The notes under the pieces were generated by a model that saw only the letters and a program-made list of their open reading frames with translations, ran no database searches and was not told the DNA's origin. The position numbers and the translations under genes are program-made. A stretch of 64,000 nt of DNA, from IMG/VR virus record IMGVR_UViG_3300011934_000017, positions 124,001 to 188,000 of that record, one strand, 5' to 3'. Shown here piece by piece: positions 1-8,006 of this stretch; the stretch's first letter is position 1, and each line of letters starts with the position of its first letter. Origin of the DNA: a virus.

Positions 1-487
1 CGGGCAATACTGTATTATCAGGCCACCAATCAGGAGGTGGTCGCCTCGTCCACTTGGCAAACGTCTTATCACACAGGTAAAACACATGATATGCTTGAAC
101 GGCATCATCGCATTTATAGGCTTCAGGCATTGCTTGTGCGAAGTCAGTAAGGCCAATATCAGAAAGATTCTTTGGAGGATTCTCTAAGGCTTCTCTACGT
201 TCAAGGTACGTGTTGTGAACTTTGCCGTATCGATACTCGTACTCTGCACAAAGCTCCTCAAACAACTCAAACAACCAAATATAGTTAGACCGTGAAGCAT
301 ACGACCAGAGAGAACAAGGATGCTTTGGATTAAACGACTTGCAAAGGCCATCATGCGTAGCGTTATCTAACAGCAGATGACCTTCGCTCAACATCTGTGC
401 CGTCTCAATAGGCATCTTGATGATATGTTGGTCGCATTGCATTCGTGCGGCTACTTTAGGATTTCGATCCAGCACGAAGATGTTCAC
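1..487 (-). CDS. Conserved phage protein, MNIFVLD family (3' end outside window)
   Basis: The reading frame is open from a GTG at 487 to the window edge, about 162 codons, so the C-terminus is missing. I chose the GTG because AGAGGA lies 7 bases upstream and the N-terminus MNIFVLDRNP matches a widespread phage family of unknown function. Conserved-looking features are CDQHIIKMPIETAQML (about residues 18-33), HPCSLW and SRSNYIWL near residues 60-75, and a YRYGK motif. I know of no firmly established activity for this family. It overlaps the next upstream gene by 32 bases, which suggests cotranscription and translational coupling. Confidence 0.7.
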   Translation of the reverse strand, partial: MNIFVLDRNPKVAARMQCDQHIIKMPIETAQMLSEGHLLLDNATHDGLCKSFNPKHPCSLWSYASRSNYIWLFELFEELCAEYEYRYGKVHNTYLERREALENPPKNLSDIGLTDFAQAMPEAYKCDDAVQAYHVFYLCDKTFAKWTRRPPPDWWPDNTVLP

Positions 488-644
488 GATGCGTTCCTCT
501 AAAGAATCTTGAGTCAGGCTTCTTAGGTGTTTCAACTAAAGCGTTAAGCTGTGCACCTAAGTCTTTGGACTGTTTCTGACCTGCCAGAAGTTCTTTGAGA
601 AAATCGTCGTCGCTCATTGTCATAATGCGCTTGTTATTCGTCAT
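456..644 (-). CDS. Small hypothetical protein
   Basis: A 62-residue protein, mostly charged and without recognisable domains. AAGGAAG lies 6 bases before the ATG. The gene overlaps the 3' end of the MgtC-like gene and the 5' end of the following GTG-started gene, so all three are probably one transcript. The N-terminal half (MSDDDFLKELLAGQKQ) should be helical. No function can be assigned. Confidence 0.55.
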   Translation of the reverse strand: MTNNKRIMTMSDDDFLKELLAGQKQSKDLGAQLNALVETPKKPDSRFFRGTHREHLRAGSKS

Positions 645-1305
645 ACTTTTCTTCCTTTCGTTCGCGTAAAAGAGTACGGCGTTTTTTAGCCATGCGGATC
701 AAATCACCATCATACCGAGACTTATGGTAGAAAATAAGTTTGGTCGCATCGGCTAGAACATCGTCAAATGAATCTACAACAATCAAGATAATCGCACCGA
801 GAGTTGAAACTTTTATAGCCGTAGCGATAGCACCTACACCAATACATACACCGATCGAGGCTAACAGCCAAACTGTCGCTGCGCTAGTCACACCGTTAAC
901 GCTGCCTTTCTTCGTGAACATCACACCAGCACCAAGAAAGCCAATACCTGAAACGATCTGTCCAATTATGCGGCTTGGATCAGTAACGATAGTAGCATCG
1001 GACATAGGCATATTGTTAGCCATGTGAATTGATACAGCCACAAAGATGTACGAACCTAAAGAAATGAGCATTGACGTTCTCATGCCTATAGGCTTCTTGC
1101 GTAGCTGTCTTTCCCAACCTAAAATGCCGCCACAGAAGAGGGCAGCGAATACGCTTTTCCAGCTTAAAAGACCAAGCTCGGTTATTTGACTCCACACCTC
1201 TTCAATAGATTGACCTGATAAAAGAACCAGAGCAATCGAACCTAGAGCTAGAGGAATGACAGACAAAAAGATTGACGGCATTTTACGCCGTTTGAATATA
1301 ATCAT
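634..1305 (-). CDS. MgtC/SapB family inner-membrane protein
   Basis: A 223-residue protein with at least four hydrophobic segments (about residues 10-30, 47-66, 82-97 and 115-175) and the family hallmarks GGILGWERQLRKKPIGMRT, GQIVSGIGFLGAGV and SAATVWLLASIGV. MgtC proteins sit in the inner membrane. In bacteria they are linked to virulence and low-Mg growth, including modulation of the F1Fo ATP synthase. The soluble C-terminal domain of full-length MgtC is replaced by a short Lys/Arg/Glu-rich tail. A phage copy could alter host membrane energetics or Mg handling during infection; that is inference. Confidence 0.85.
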   Translation of the reverse strand: MIIFKRRKMPSIFLSVIPLALGSIALVLLSGQSIEEVWSQITELGLLSWKSVFAALFCGGILGWERQLRKKPIGMRTSMLISLGSYIFVAVSIHMANNMPMSDATIVTDPSRIIGQIVSGIGFLGAGVMFTKKGSVNGVTSAATVWLLASIGVCIGVGAIATAIKVSTLGAIILIVVDSFDDVLADATKLIFYHKSRYDGDLIRMAKKRRTLLRERKEEKYDE

Positions 1306-1317
1306 ACAAGATTGCCT

Positions 1318-1818
1318 TTAAGGAGTAGGAAAATCAATATCAAGAAGTTCAGCCGCCTCGATCAAGGTTGCTTCAACTCCTACTATAGTAAAGCGTTTAG
1401 CGCCTTTACCGTATAGAGGTGAGAGTAGAACATTGCTTTTCTCTTCTAAGGCGTTTTCAGTTATCACGCTTTTCTGTTTGCCGTCTAACCAATCAGTTAT
1501 CTGTCGGAATACAGGATAAGATATGCGGCATATTGTCGTTTCTTCCTCCTCTACAAAGTAGTCAACGGTCAACAAAACTCTGCTAATCTTTTCAGACTGA
1601 ACTATCCACGAGTACGTCTTAGGTTCACCTGTTTGTTTGTCAAACGTTTTAGGTGTTCTACGTGTAACGGCAGGGCAACCAAACAATTTAGGAACTTCGT
1701 CGAGTATGCCTATCACCGTGTCTTTCTTGGCTATCTGCTCTTTGATGTTTCGTGTGACGGACGGTGTTTTAACTTCATGACCGTTACGAAATCGAGGACC
1801 ATCTATAAGTCTAAGCAT
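1318..1818 (-). CDS. Hypothetical protein
   Basis: 166 residues, soluble, no signal peptide and no motif I recognise. The start has GGAG about 9 bases upstream. It lies between the MgtC-like gene and the gene at 1832-2347 with short gaps (12 and 13 bases), so it is probably in the same minus-strand operon driven by the promoter at 2439-2467. Confidence 0.6.
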   Translation of the reverse strand: MLRLIDGPRFRNGHEVKTPSVTRNIKEQIAKKDTVIGILDEVPKLFGCPAVTRRTPKTFDKQTGEPKTYSWIVQSEKISRVLLTVDYFVEEEETTICRISYPVFRQITDWLDGKQKSVITENALEEKSNVLLSPLYGKGAKRFTIVGVEATLIEAAELLDIDFPTP

Positions 1819-1831
1819 TACAAGGACTCCG

Positions 1832-2347
1832 TTATAAAATAACTTGGGGAAACTGTTGCAATCTTTTCAGATTAACGGCTTTTTGTTGGGGTGTATATTT
1901 CTTAGTGGAATTCCAAGCCCACTGAAGTAAGGCTTGTCGCTGTCTCATTCTTTTGCTTTCATCTTTTAAATTTCCGGACTTGGTAATCTGGCCTTGGTGA
2001 CGCGCAACAAAAGAACACCAGCGATTGATCTGCCACTCGTCTTCTTCGCCAAGTCTTCTACCGTGAAAATAGTTGCAGTACCATTCGAACCAACCGCCGG
2101 GGTCTGTTCGAATCCAACCATTCTTTTTCCACTTGTAAAGAGGCAGACGGGAAGCTACTTCAAACTTGTTGATTGAAACGTCACCCGGCACACCGCGCGG
2201 CAACACGTTCTTATGTTTGTACCACTTCTTGGGCAAACCTTCAATCGCTCTGACATAAGTGCCTTCAAACACACCAAGCTCGATCATCTGTAAAGGCGTA
2301 TAGGAAGGCGTAAACTTTTCAGACCACTCTGGATACTTTCTAGGCAT
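1832..2347 (-). CDS. Conserved protein of a family shared by phages, large viruses and algae
   Basis: 171 residues, very rich in Trp, Tyr and Arg. It shows the pattern I recall from an uncharacterised family in tailed phages, giant viruses and algae: YPEWSEKFTP, an L-x-x-GVFEGTY segment, DPGGWFEWYCNYFHGRR, and QINRWCSFVARHQGQI. The dense aromatic and basic residues suggest nucleic-acid or nucleotide binding, but no catalytic motif is evident and I assign no function. It is the first gene behind early-type promoter copy 1. Confidence 0.65.
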   Translation of the reverse strand: MPRKYPEWSEKFTPSYTPLQMIELGVFEGTYVRAIEGLPKKWYKHKNVLPRGVPGDVSINKFEVASRLPLYKWKKNGWIRTDPGGWFEWYCNYFHGRRLGEEDEWQINRWCSFVARHQGQITKSGNLKDESKRMRQRQALLQWAWNSTKKYTPQQKAVNLKRLQQFPQVIL

Positions 2348-2374
2348 AATTGATCACTCTGAGTAAGAATACGC

Positions 2375-2467
2375 GAACGTTAACAAGCGCCGTAACCAAA
2401 TTAACAAGCGCTCTAAGCTCTTGACTAGACGCACTTTCATTATATCATACTCATATATAGAAAGCAA
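2375..2467 (-). promoter_or_regulatory. Early-type promoter and leader hairpin, copy 1
   Basis: Read on the minus strand: -35 TTGCTT (2462-2467), 17-base spacer, extended -10 TGATATAAT (2439-2447). The leader then contains the conserved TTTGGTTACG (about 2392-2401) flanked by AGCGC and GCGCT, which can pair and place the conserved sequence in the loop, followed by GTTAACGTTC. It drives the gene at 1832-2347 and probably the genes downstream of it. It is one of seven related modules in this window. Confidence 0.8.
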
Positions 2468-2470
2468 ACA

Positions 2471-2495
2471 AAGCAAAAAGGCCCCGTAGGGCCTT
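2471..2495 (-). terminator. Rho-independent terminator after the RecA-like gene
   Basis: On the minus strand AAGGCCC-TACG-GGGCCTT is followed by a T run. It sits 5 bases beyond the stop of the recombinase gene and just before promoter copy 1. Confidence 0.85.
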
Positions 2496-2499
2496 AGTT

Positions 2500-3990
2500 T
2501 TATTCGTCGTCGTCTTCATCCGATACTGCCGCAGATTTTTTGTTGGTATTGGAAGCACGTTTGAAGTCTACCAAATACTCATAGCCCTTTCCAGTTGCTA
2601 CCTGTTTTCGTAGAAAGTTTCGGAACAACACAGGCTTTTTCATATTCAGTGCATCGCACAGTGTACGAATGTCGGAGCGATCACCTTCAATCATGGTTTT
2701 GAACTGCGTCCATGTCAGTGTGACACCGTCTAAAGGACTCTTGAAGTCTATGTGGTAAGTCTTTTCTTTGCCTGTAGACTTATCACGTTTCGTAACATCA
2801 AAACCACTCAGGAATTTGATCTTCTTACGGGTGCCTCCAACTTGACCTGTCATCTTCAGATATTGATACGCATCCCATGTCGCACAAAAGCCAGTAGCAT
2901 CACCTTCAGCATTCTCAACAACAAGGCGCATCGTGATGGTCTGGTTAGGAACACCCCCAAGCTTGTTCTTGTGGCTGCGAATCTTGATATAGCGGTACGT
3001 ATCATTACCGTCTGCAATAACAGACTCTTCTTCTTCCAACATACCTTTACCGTGCGGAATGCTGACAGAAGACATACGTAGGCGAACGTCTGAGTAAAAC
3101 TTCAGTGCGTCACCGCAAGGCTCAGTCTCGGAAGGACCATACATTGCCATAGGTACTTTACGAAGCTGATTAACGCCGAGTACCACGATACGCTTGGAGC
3201 GCATCATGCCTTTCACACGCTTTAGGCCGTCGGAGAACATACGTGCTTGAAGCGCCAGCGACTTATCGCCTTCTTCTTTCTCGTCTGCAATACCAGGAAG
3301 CATGGCAGGATAAGAGTCAGTAAGAACGATAGCCTGAATACCTCCATCTTCAGCAGGAACACGAAAGCGATTGGTCTTGGTGAAGTATTTCTTGTCGTAT
3401 AAACCTTTAAGCGCTTTCTGATTCTCTTTGGTGTTATCGTAAATGAAATACCATTTGCCGTTCATTCGCACTTTGTCAGGCAAGACTTTACCCATCTTAG
3501 ACAGGTAGTTAAAGAATTTCTCGCCTGTGTCAGGAGCGTAGTAACGAACACGTGGTGCTACTACCCATTCTCCTGTCACGTCATCACGAACACCGAAAAC
3601 TTTCTCTACATCGCCGCTAACACCCATAGAGTGCATGATGTTTTCAATGTAGTCAGCTTGCGAACTACCTTCATAGTCAAAGTAGCTTGCAAAGCCTTTG
3701 AAAGCTTTCTGACCCATGATAGACGCAAGAATGGTCATGGCTGTTGTAGACTTACAGGACTGCTCGCCGCCGAAGCATGTATACCAACCACCACCTAACA
3801 TGCCTCCAGCTAACGCAACATCTAGCGATAGCAGGCCGGTACTGAATCGAGGTTCGTCTTTATCAATAGCCATAGAAGAGAGTCGAAACTTCTTTTCCAT
3901 GCTATCAATTTCAGCATCAATATGGGAGTAGGGATTAAACGCAGGAACCTCAGCTTCTTCAACACTTGTGCTTTTCTTACGCTTTGCCAT
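2500..3990 (-). CDS. RecA/UvsX-like recombinase
   Basis: 496 residues. The Walker A loop is GGEQSCKST (about residues 74-82), where RecA usually has GPESSGKTT. A Walker-B-like strand AIVLTDSYPA lies near residue 220. The region around 275-310, NQLRKVP...GPSETEPCGDALKFY, matches the RecA L2/NQ(I/L)R...GG(N)ALKFYxSxRL segment that binds DNA. The enzyme should coat ssDNA and catalyse ATP-dependent strand exchange in recombination-dependent replication and repair. The C-terminus ends in SDEDDDE, an acidic tail like that of bacterial RecA. It is longer than RecA (about 350) or UvsX (about 390); the extra residues lie mainly between Walker A and B. The ATG has AGG upstream. The ssDNA-binding protein gene follows upstream, as expected for partners. 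Confidence 0.92.
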   Translation of the reverse strand: MAKRKKSTSVEEAEVPAFNPYSHIDAEIDSMEKKFRLSSMAIDKDEPRFSTGLLSLDVALAGGMLGGGWYTCFGGEQSCKSTTAMTILASIMGQKAFKGFASYFDYEGSSQADYIENIMHSMGVSGDVEKVFGVRDDVTGEWVVAPRVRYYAPDTGEKFFNYLSKMGKVLPDKVRMNGKWYFIYDNTKENQKALKGLYDKKYFTKTNRFRVPAEDGGIQAIVLTDSYPAMLPGIADEKEEGDKSLALQARMFSDGLKRVKGMMRSKRIVVLGVNQLRKVPMAMYGPSETEPCGDALKFYSDVRLRMSSVSIPHGKGMLEEEESVIADGNDTYRYIKIRSHKNKLGGVPNQTITMRLVVENAEGDATGFCATWDAYQYLKMTGQVGGTRKKIKFLSGFDVTKRDKSTGKEKTYHIDFKSPLDGVTLTWTQFKTMIEGDRSDIRTLCDALNMKKPVLFRNFLRKQVATGKGYEYLVDFKRASNTNKKSAAVSDEDDDE

Positions 3991-4377
3991 TCTATAACCT
4001 CACAAAAACTGGCCGAAAGGGCCTTACGAAAAAGGATACATATCTAATAGTATCGTCTTTTAGATATGTATCCTACTCGCCGAAACTGAACGAGTAGGAT
4101 ATTCGTGCCATCTCTATATGTCATCTATACGTTCGGTATTTCTGTCATTGCGCCCGTCTGCAAACTGTTACCACAAAAACAGCGGTTGCGGCGCTCACAT
4201 ACTGCCTACTTCTCGGGGCGGCATCAACCTTGAGCAATCTTGATCGTGTTTATAAACGACCTCAGCTACACTACACAGGTTCACGATAATCGGCAGTTGT
4301 GGTACTGCCACCCAAAGCAGTAGGAGAAACAATATGTATAGCATAAGGATCTCCTATTGTGCTTTGCTCTTTAGGGA
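3991..4377 (-). promoter_or_regulatory. 387-base non-coding region with several perfect inverted repeats
   Basis: No convincing gene is present. Three structured blocks stand out. First, a 14-bp perfect inverted repeat (4034-4047 with 4060-4073) whose right arm overlaps a 10-bp inverted repeat (4070-4079 with 4091-4100), so the two hairpins are mutually exclusive. Second, GGCAGT/ACTGCC (4292-4297 with 4304-4309). Third, a long nested repeat AAAGCA/TGCTTT plus TAGGAG/CTCCTA (4314-4365) just after the SSB-like gene, probably its mRNA 3' structure or terminator. The overlapping pair lies in the 5' leader of the RecA-like gene and could act as an attenuator or protein-binding switch; that is inference. 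Confidence 0.7.
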
Positions 4378-5481
4378 TTATTCATCCCAGTCGTCTTCAT
4401 CATCATCAAAGGATACTTTCTTCTTCGATGATTTCTTTTTCTTTACAGGCTTTTTCTTCTTCTTCTTAGGTGCTGGCTCGTCTTCATCTTCATCGTCGTC
4501 CAGATCAACCTTCTTTTTCTTTACAGGCTTTTTCTTTTTCTTTACAGGCTTTTTCTTTTTCTTCTTAGGTGCTGGCTCGTCCTCGTCTTCATCTTCATCG
4601 TCGTCCAGATCAACCTTCTTTTTCTTCTTGGTTGACGCGGAAGAACCTAGATCAACATCGTCGTCCAAATCTTCATCCTCGTCATCACCGCCTTCAGACG
4701 TGGATTCGTCGCCAAGAATTTCCATGCGCTTGAAGTCTTCGGCAGCTTGCTTTTCAGACATACGACCTGCAATATCCAAAAGCTCTGGCGTTAGCTGCCA
4801 TACGAGGTACTCGCCTTCTTCATCGCTGAGTGGTGTGCGACCATCGACCTTGTCTGCACTGTACTTGTCAGAACCAGAAGCTTTCGGCTTGTACTTGATA
4901 TTCACGTCAACACCGTACTTCGGATGTGATATATCAAAAGCTTTCTTTTTACCTGTCTTCTTGTTCTTAACGATGTTGGTCTCACCGAGTTCTTGCATAC
5001 GGGAAACCATAGTATTGGTCAGACGGATAACGCGAACAGGAGTCCAAGACTTAGACTTGATATCTTTAAAGCCAGTCTTCTTTTCTTGCTTCGCCAATTC
5101 TGCTTTTCGAGCAGGTTCGTCTTCTTGTAGATCGCGGACGATAGCGTTCACAAGATAAAAGTGCTCGCTACGCATGGTTGCTTCTTGACCACCTTCGGTA
5201 GACAAGTCACAATACGGGCAATGCGCATCAAGCGGCTCTTCTTCGTTTTCTGGATTAAAGCTTACACAGAAACGCGGAATGTTAACCAGCTTCTTTTCTT
5301 TGCCTGCGTAAATCTTGATCCAGTGACGGCGAACAGGTAGAATGTCGGCCTCTAAGAAACGCAGTTGTACCCACTCGTCGGGATGATCGGTAAACTTATA
5401 GATATCTATAAGCTCTTCAAGACGCAACGAATCACGGTTGCCTGTCTTGGGTTTCATTTTACTAAAGCCTTTACCAGACAT
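4378..5481 (-). CDS. gp32-like single-stranded DNA-binding protein with long K/D tail
   Basis: 367 residues. The N-terminal two-thirds resembles T4 gp32-type SSB: a Cys in RFCVSF followed by AHCPYCDLS and a nearby His give a plausible zinc site like the one in the gp32 core. The last 100 or so residues are striking: alternating blocks of lysine (KKKKKPVKKKKK) and aspartate (DLDDDEDEDE), ending DDDEDDWDE. Acidic SSB tails normally recruit partner proteins and regulate cooperativity; the inserted poly-Lys blocks are unusual. The protein should coat ssDNA at forks and hand it to the neighbouring RecA-like recombinase. Start supported by GGAG 7 bases upstream. A late-type promoter lies 44 bases upstream. 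Confidence 0.7.
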   Translation of the reverse strand: MSGKGFSKMKPKTGNRDSLRLEELIDIYKFTDHPDEWVQLRFLEADILPVRRHWIKIYAGKEKKLVNIPRFCVSFNPENEEEPLDAHCPYCDLSTEGGQEATMRSEHFYLVNAIVRDLQEDEPARKAELAKQEKKTGFKDIKSKSWTPVRVIRLTNTMVSRMQELGETNIVKNKKTGKKKAFDISHPKYGVDVNIKYKPKASGSDKYSADKVDGRTPLSDEEGEYLVWQLTPELLDIAGRMSEKQAAEDFKRMEILGDESTSEGGDDEDEDLDDDVDLGSSASTKKKKKVDLDDDEDEDEDEPAPKKKKKKPVKKKKKPVKKKKVDLDDDEDEDEPAPKKKKKKPVKKKKSSKKKVSFDDDEDDWDE

Positions 5482-5524
5482 AGTAATCTCCTGTCAATGA
5501 AATGAAATGAATGTGTTCGAGCAC

Positions 5525-5533
5525 TATTTACAG
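5525..5533 (-). promoter_or_regulatory. Late-type promoter variant CTGTAAATA
   Basis: Minus-strand CTGTAAATA lies 44 bases before the SSB-like gene start. It differs by one base from the exact GTGTAAATA consensus seen nine times in the window. Confidence 0.45.
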
Positions 5534-5534
5534 T

Positions 5535-6551
5535 TTAAGAAATGCCTTCTTCTCGCATCTGGTTTTGCATCAAGGCCAATTCGTCGGCGGTAAAATATTC
5601 ACCTATGTCAAGGTAAAGCCTAGCACACCCAGAAATATCAGCATGTTTAGCTAAGTACATAACGATAGAGTCCGTTTCACCTCGTTCAAAATCGTGGTGT
5701 ATATCTTGGCCGTCACCTAAGACATTGTGCAAGCTTTTGGAGTCGTCTTCACCTGCAAGTTCATCTAGGCTGACGCTGTGATTCATAAAGCCGGTGTTTT
5801 TCTCTGCAATCTTTTTACGGTGGGATTGAGGAACGACATAGGCAATACCGTATTCGTGCTCTACCGTATTGCAGGTCTGAGCATTGAGAATCCACCAATT
5901 TAGATAGGAAGTCAAGGCACCCTTGTTACTATCATACTTATCAATCGCCAGCAAAATGCTTTTAAGAATAGACTGCCGAACATCATGAAAATCAAAATTA
6001 CTTCCGTTTGCATCTATGTGGATTTTGGCTTGCTTGGAAGAAAGCTTTAGATAGTGGTCTAACACTTTGGATCGACATTCATAAAATTTGGCTAAATAGG
6101 AAGCACTGATAGACATAATGCGATAAAAGCCTTGTCTGTCTGTGCGAAGCTGTGAAGCCTGTTTGTCCAATCTTTGCTTTAACTGGAGCCTGTGATTTCT
6201 ATCTGTCGTCATCATAGTGCTGTAGTCAGACAGGTAGTTAGGAAACATACGAAGAACTCTGCCTACGAAAACGTGCAGGAAGGAGCGTTCAAGCCTAGCT
6301 TCTCGTAGGAGTTCGAATTTCTCTGAACGATCCTCAGATACAAGAAACCTACATAGAATTTCTACAGTACGCTCTCTAGGCAAAGAACTGGGTTTTCTTT
6401 TCCTGTTAGCAGACACCAGCACTAAAATATAGGAGACCTGTTCATCAAAAACATCAGAGTTTAATATTATGGGCTCTAAAGCTTTATACAAGAACAGGTC
6501 CATCACTTGCTGGATCTGCTCACCTGTCAAATTTTTAGCAAGCAGAGTCAT
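5535..6551 (-). CDS. Sigma-70-like transcription factor (candidate late sigma, gp55-like role)
   Basis: 338 residues. Residues about 202-225 read DKYDSNKGALTSYLNWWILNA, which lines up with sigma region 2.2-2.4 (F-D-x-x-K-G-x-x-F-x-T-Y-x-x-W-W-I-x-x-A). Residues about 236-265 (VVPQSHRKK...SVSLDEL) resemble the start of region 3, which in sigma factors contains a basic V-P-x-H-x-R segment and an SLD motif. No clear region 4 is seen, so it could not read a standard -35. That fits a promoter made only of a -10-type box, as in T4 late genes, and the window has such a box, GTGTAAATA. The N-terminal 190 residues are unlike any domain I know. Assignment to the sigma family is likely; the link to the box is inference. 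Confidence 0.7.
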   Translation of the reverse strand: MTLLAKNLTGEQIQQVMDLFLYKALEPIILNSDVFDEQVSYILVLVSANRKRKPSSLPRERTVEILCRFLVSEDRSEKFELLREARLERSFLHVFVGRVLRMFPNYLSDYSTMMTTDRNHRLQLKQRLDKQASQLRTDRQGFYRIMSISASYLAKFYECRSKVLDHYLKLSSKQAKIHIDANGSNFDFHDVRQSILKSILLAIDKYDSNKGALTSYLNWWILNAQTCNTVEHEYGIAYVVPQSHRKKIAEKNTGFMNHSVSLDELAGEDDSKSLHNVLGDGQDIHHDFERGETDSIVMYLAKHADISGCARLYLDIGEYFTADELALMQNQMREEGIS

Positions 6552-6559
6552 CGTGTTTC

Positions 6560-7261
6560 CTACTTTTTGAAGTGTTTGCGTACCGCGCGAATGATAAAGC
6601 TGTCGATATTAGTTTTGCTAGGCATGGTACCTGTTTCGGATACGTCCGAAGTGCTTCGGTATGCAATTAAAATATGTTTGGCATTAAGTTCTTCGCCGAC
6701 GATCTTAAAGAAACGATTGGGAATGGAGAATCGAACACCTGCCGTAGCATTGATATACCAGTTCAAGGCTTCTTTGTATTGCTCCAAGTCTTCTTGAAGA
6801 CTTACCTTGTATTCATCCTGCCCTTCTATATAGCGGAGAAGTTCCTTTTGTTCGTGTTTGGCCTCACCAAATTTGTTACGTACTTCATCTAGCGCAGTAA
6901 CGGCTTGTTGGAGCTTAGCCCGTAAAGGTTGTACTTCTTTGTCTTTCGCTTCAAGGTCGGAATTGTGCTGAGCTTCATCCTTATTTTTCTGGGCTTGAAG
7001 CATTTCCACATCGACCAAAGAATCTGCTTCACGCTCAATGAACAGGTCACGTTGAGTACGCAACGCTTTTAGGTTGGCTTCCAACTGCTGACCACGAACC
7101 TGGGACAGATTTAAAGCCTGTTCTGTACGGACAGCCCGTTGATAAAGCTCGTTGTTTTTTGTCGTAACATCGGTCAGTTGAGAACGTAGTTGGCGAATTG
7201 TTTCTTCCAAAGTGAACGGTTCTACGTTTTCAACGACTTCGGTATCTATATTATCAGACAT
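6560..7261 (-). CDS. Coiled-coil protein
   Basis: 233 residues. Residues about 15-165 are a nearly continuous heptad-type coiled coil (Leu/Gln/Glu/Arg rich), followed by a compact C-terminal domain (about 170-233) with NWYINATAGVRFSIPNRFFKIV. No catalytic motif. It lies directly upstream of the sigma-like gene, 8 bases apart, and so may be a structural or scaffolding partner or simply part of the same operon. Function unknown. Confidence 0.6.
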   Translation of the reverse strand: MSDNIDTEVVENVEPFTLEETIRQLRSQLTDVTTKNNELYQRAVRTEQALNLSQVRGQQLEANLKALRTQRDLFIEREADSLVDVEMLQAQKNKDEAQHNSDLEAKDKEVQPLRAKLQQAVTALDEVRNKFGEAKHEQKELLRYIEGQDEYKVSLQEDLEQYKEALNWYINATAGVRFSIPNRFFKIVGEELNAKHILIAYRSTSDVSETGTMPSKTNIDSFIIRAVRKHFKK

Positions 7262-7262
7262 T

Positions 7263-7931
7263 TCATTTCTCTTTTCGAATTAGCTCACGAGCGGCCGCTA
7301 CAAGATGTTTGCAAAGACCTGGCGCCATGGACGGGTTTGTTACTACGGGTGGTTCGCCGTTGCCGTACACAATACGACTAGCGCCATGTGCAGCATTGGC
7401 ATACTCAAACGTGAATACATAGGATTCACAACTGCAGGAGCATATAATCTTTCTATGTCGATTAATAGGCTTCTTAGCAGGATTGTTTTCTTTATCCAGC
7501 TCAGCACCTATGATGAAAGTGTTGTGCTTCCGTCGAACTTTGTTCGGTCTAAAAGGGTCGTTCGTTATTGCTACTGCTTTTAACGCAGGCAGTCCAGAAC
7601 GTGTTTTGGTGATCTTCTTTTCGTAAAGCTCAACGTCTTGCGAGTTGTTCACCATGAGTCTTGGTGTGCCACGCACAAGCTGGCGCAACGTCATACCTTT
7701 GCGAGACAAATCCGTTTCAGGTAACTGCTTTGGTGTCTTCGGATTCAGTCCTGATAGCTTGTAAGAATAGTTTGGACGACTCACTTTTGCTTTCTTTGGT
7801 TTTCTCGCTTTAGTCTTGCGTTCCATGTCAGAAGATTTAGACTTTCGCTTTGATGCTTCTACCTTTGCTTTGCTTGGTCGTCTGCTTTTGTTATTTTTGG
7901 ACAAAGGAAGCGCTTTGTGTTTCTTTTTCAT
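7263..7931 (-). CDS. SWIM-type zinc-finger protein
   Basis: 222 residues. The first 55 residues are extremely basic (Lys/Arg/Ser), suggesting a disordered nucleic-acid-binding arm. The C-terminal part carries a SWIM-like signature: CSCSCESYVF, then about 35 residues on, LCKHLVAAA, which is C-x-C...C-x-H with the usual hydrophobic helix after it. SWIM domains bind DNA or proteins. Similar proteins in large phages have been annotated as virion-associated, but I see nothing here that proves that. Good GGAGG before the ATG; stop and next start are 1 base apart. Confidence 0.65.
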   Translation of the reverse strand: MKKKHKALPLSKNNKSRRPSKAKVEASKRKSKSSDMERKTKARKPKKAKVSRPNYSYKLSGLNPKTPKQLPETDLSRKGMTLRQLVRGTPRLMVNNSQDVELYEKKITKTRSGLPALKAVAITNDPFRPNKVRRKHNTFIIGAELDKENNPAKKPINRHRKIICSCSCESYVFTFEYANAAHGASRIVYGNGEPPVVTNPSMAPGLCKHLVAAARELIRKEK

Positions 7932-7997
7932 ATAAAACCTCCAGGTTGTCTCTCAAATTACAGAAGCAAAACGCCCTTAAAGTCGAGACATACTAGC

Positions 7998-8006
7998 TAT
8001 TTACGC
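7998..8006 (-). promoter_or_regulatory. Late-type promoter variant GCGTAAATA
   Basis: Minus-strand GCGTAAATA, 67 bases before the SWIM-protein gene. It is a one-base variant of GTGTAAATA and overlaps the stop of the upstream gene. Confidence 0.35.

Noticed and set aside
4180-4330. Possible tRNA in the 4.2 kb gap (GGTTCAC-like T loop)
   Set aside because: No acceptor stem, D arm or anticodon arm fits on either strand.
4334-5158. Plus-strand open frame of 274 codons opposite the SSB-like gene
   Set aside because: Ser/Phe low complexity is the antisense shadow of Lys/Asp codon repeats; no ribosome site.
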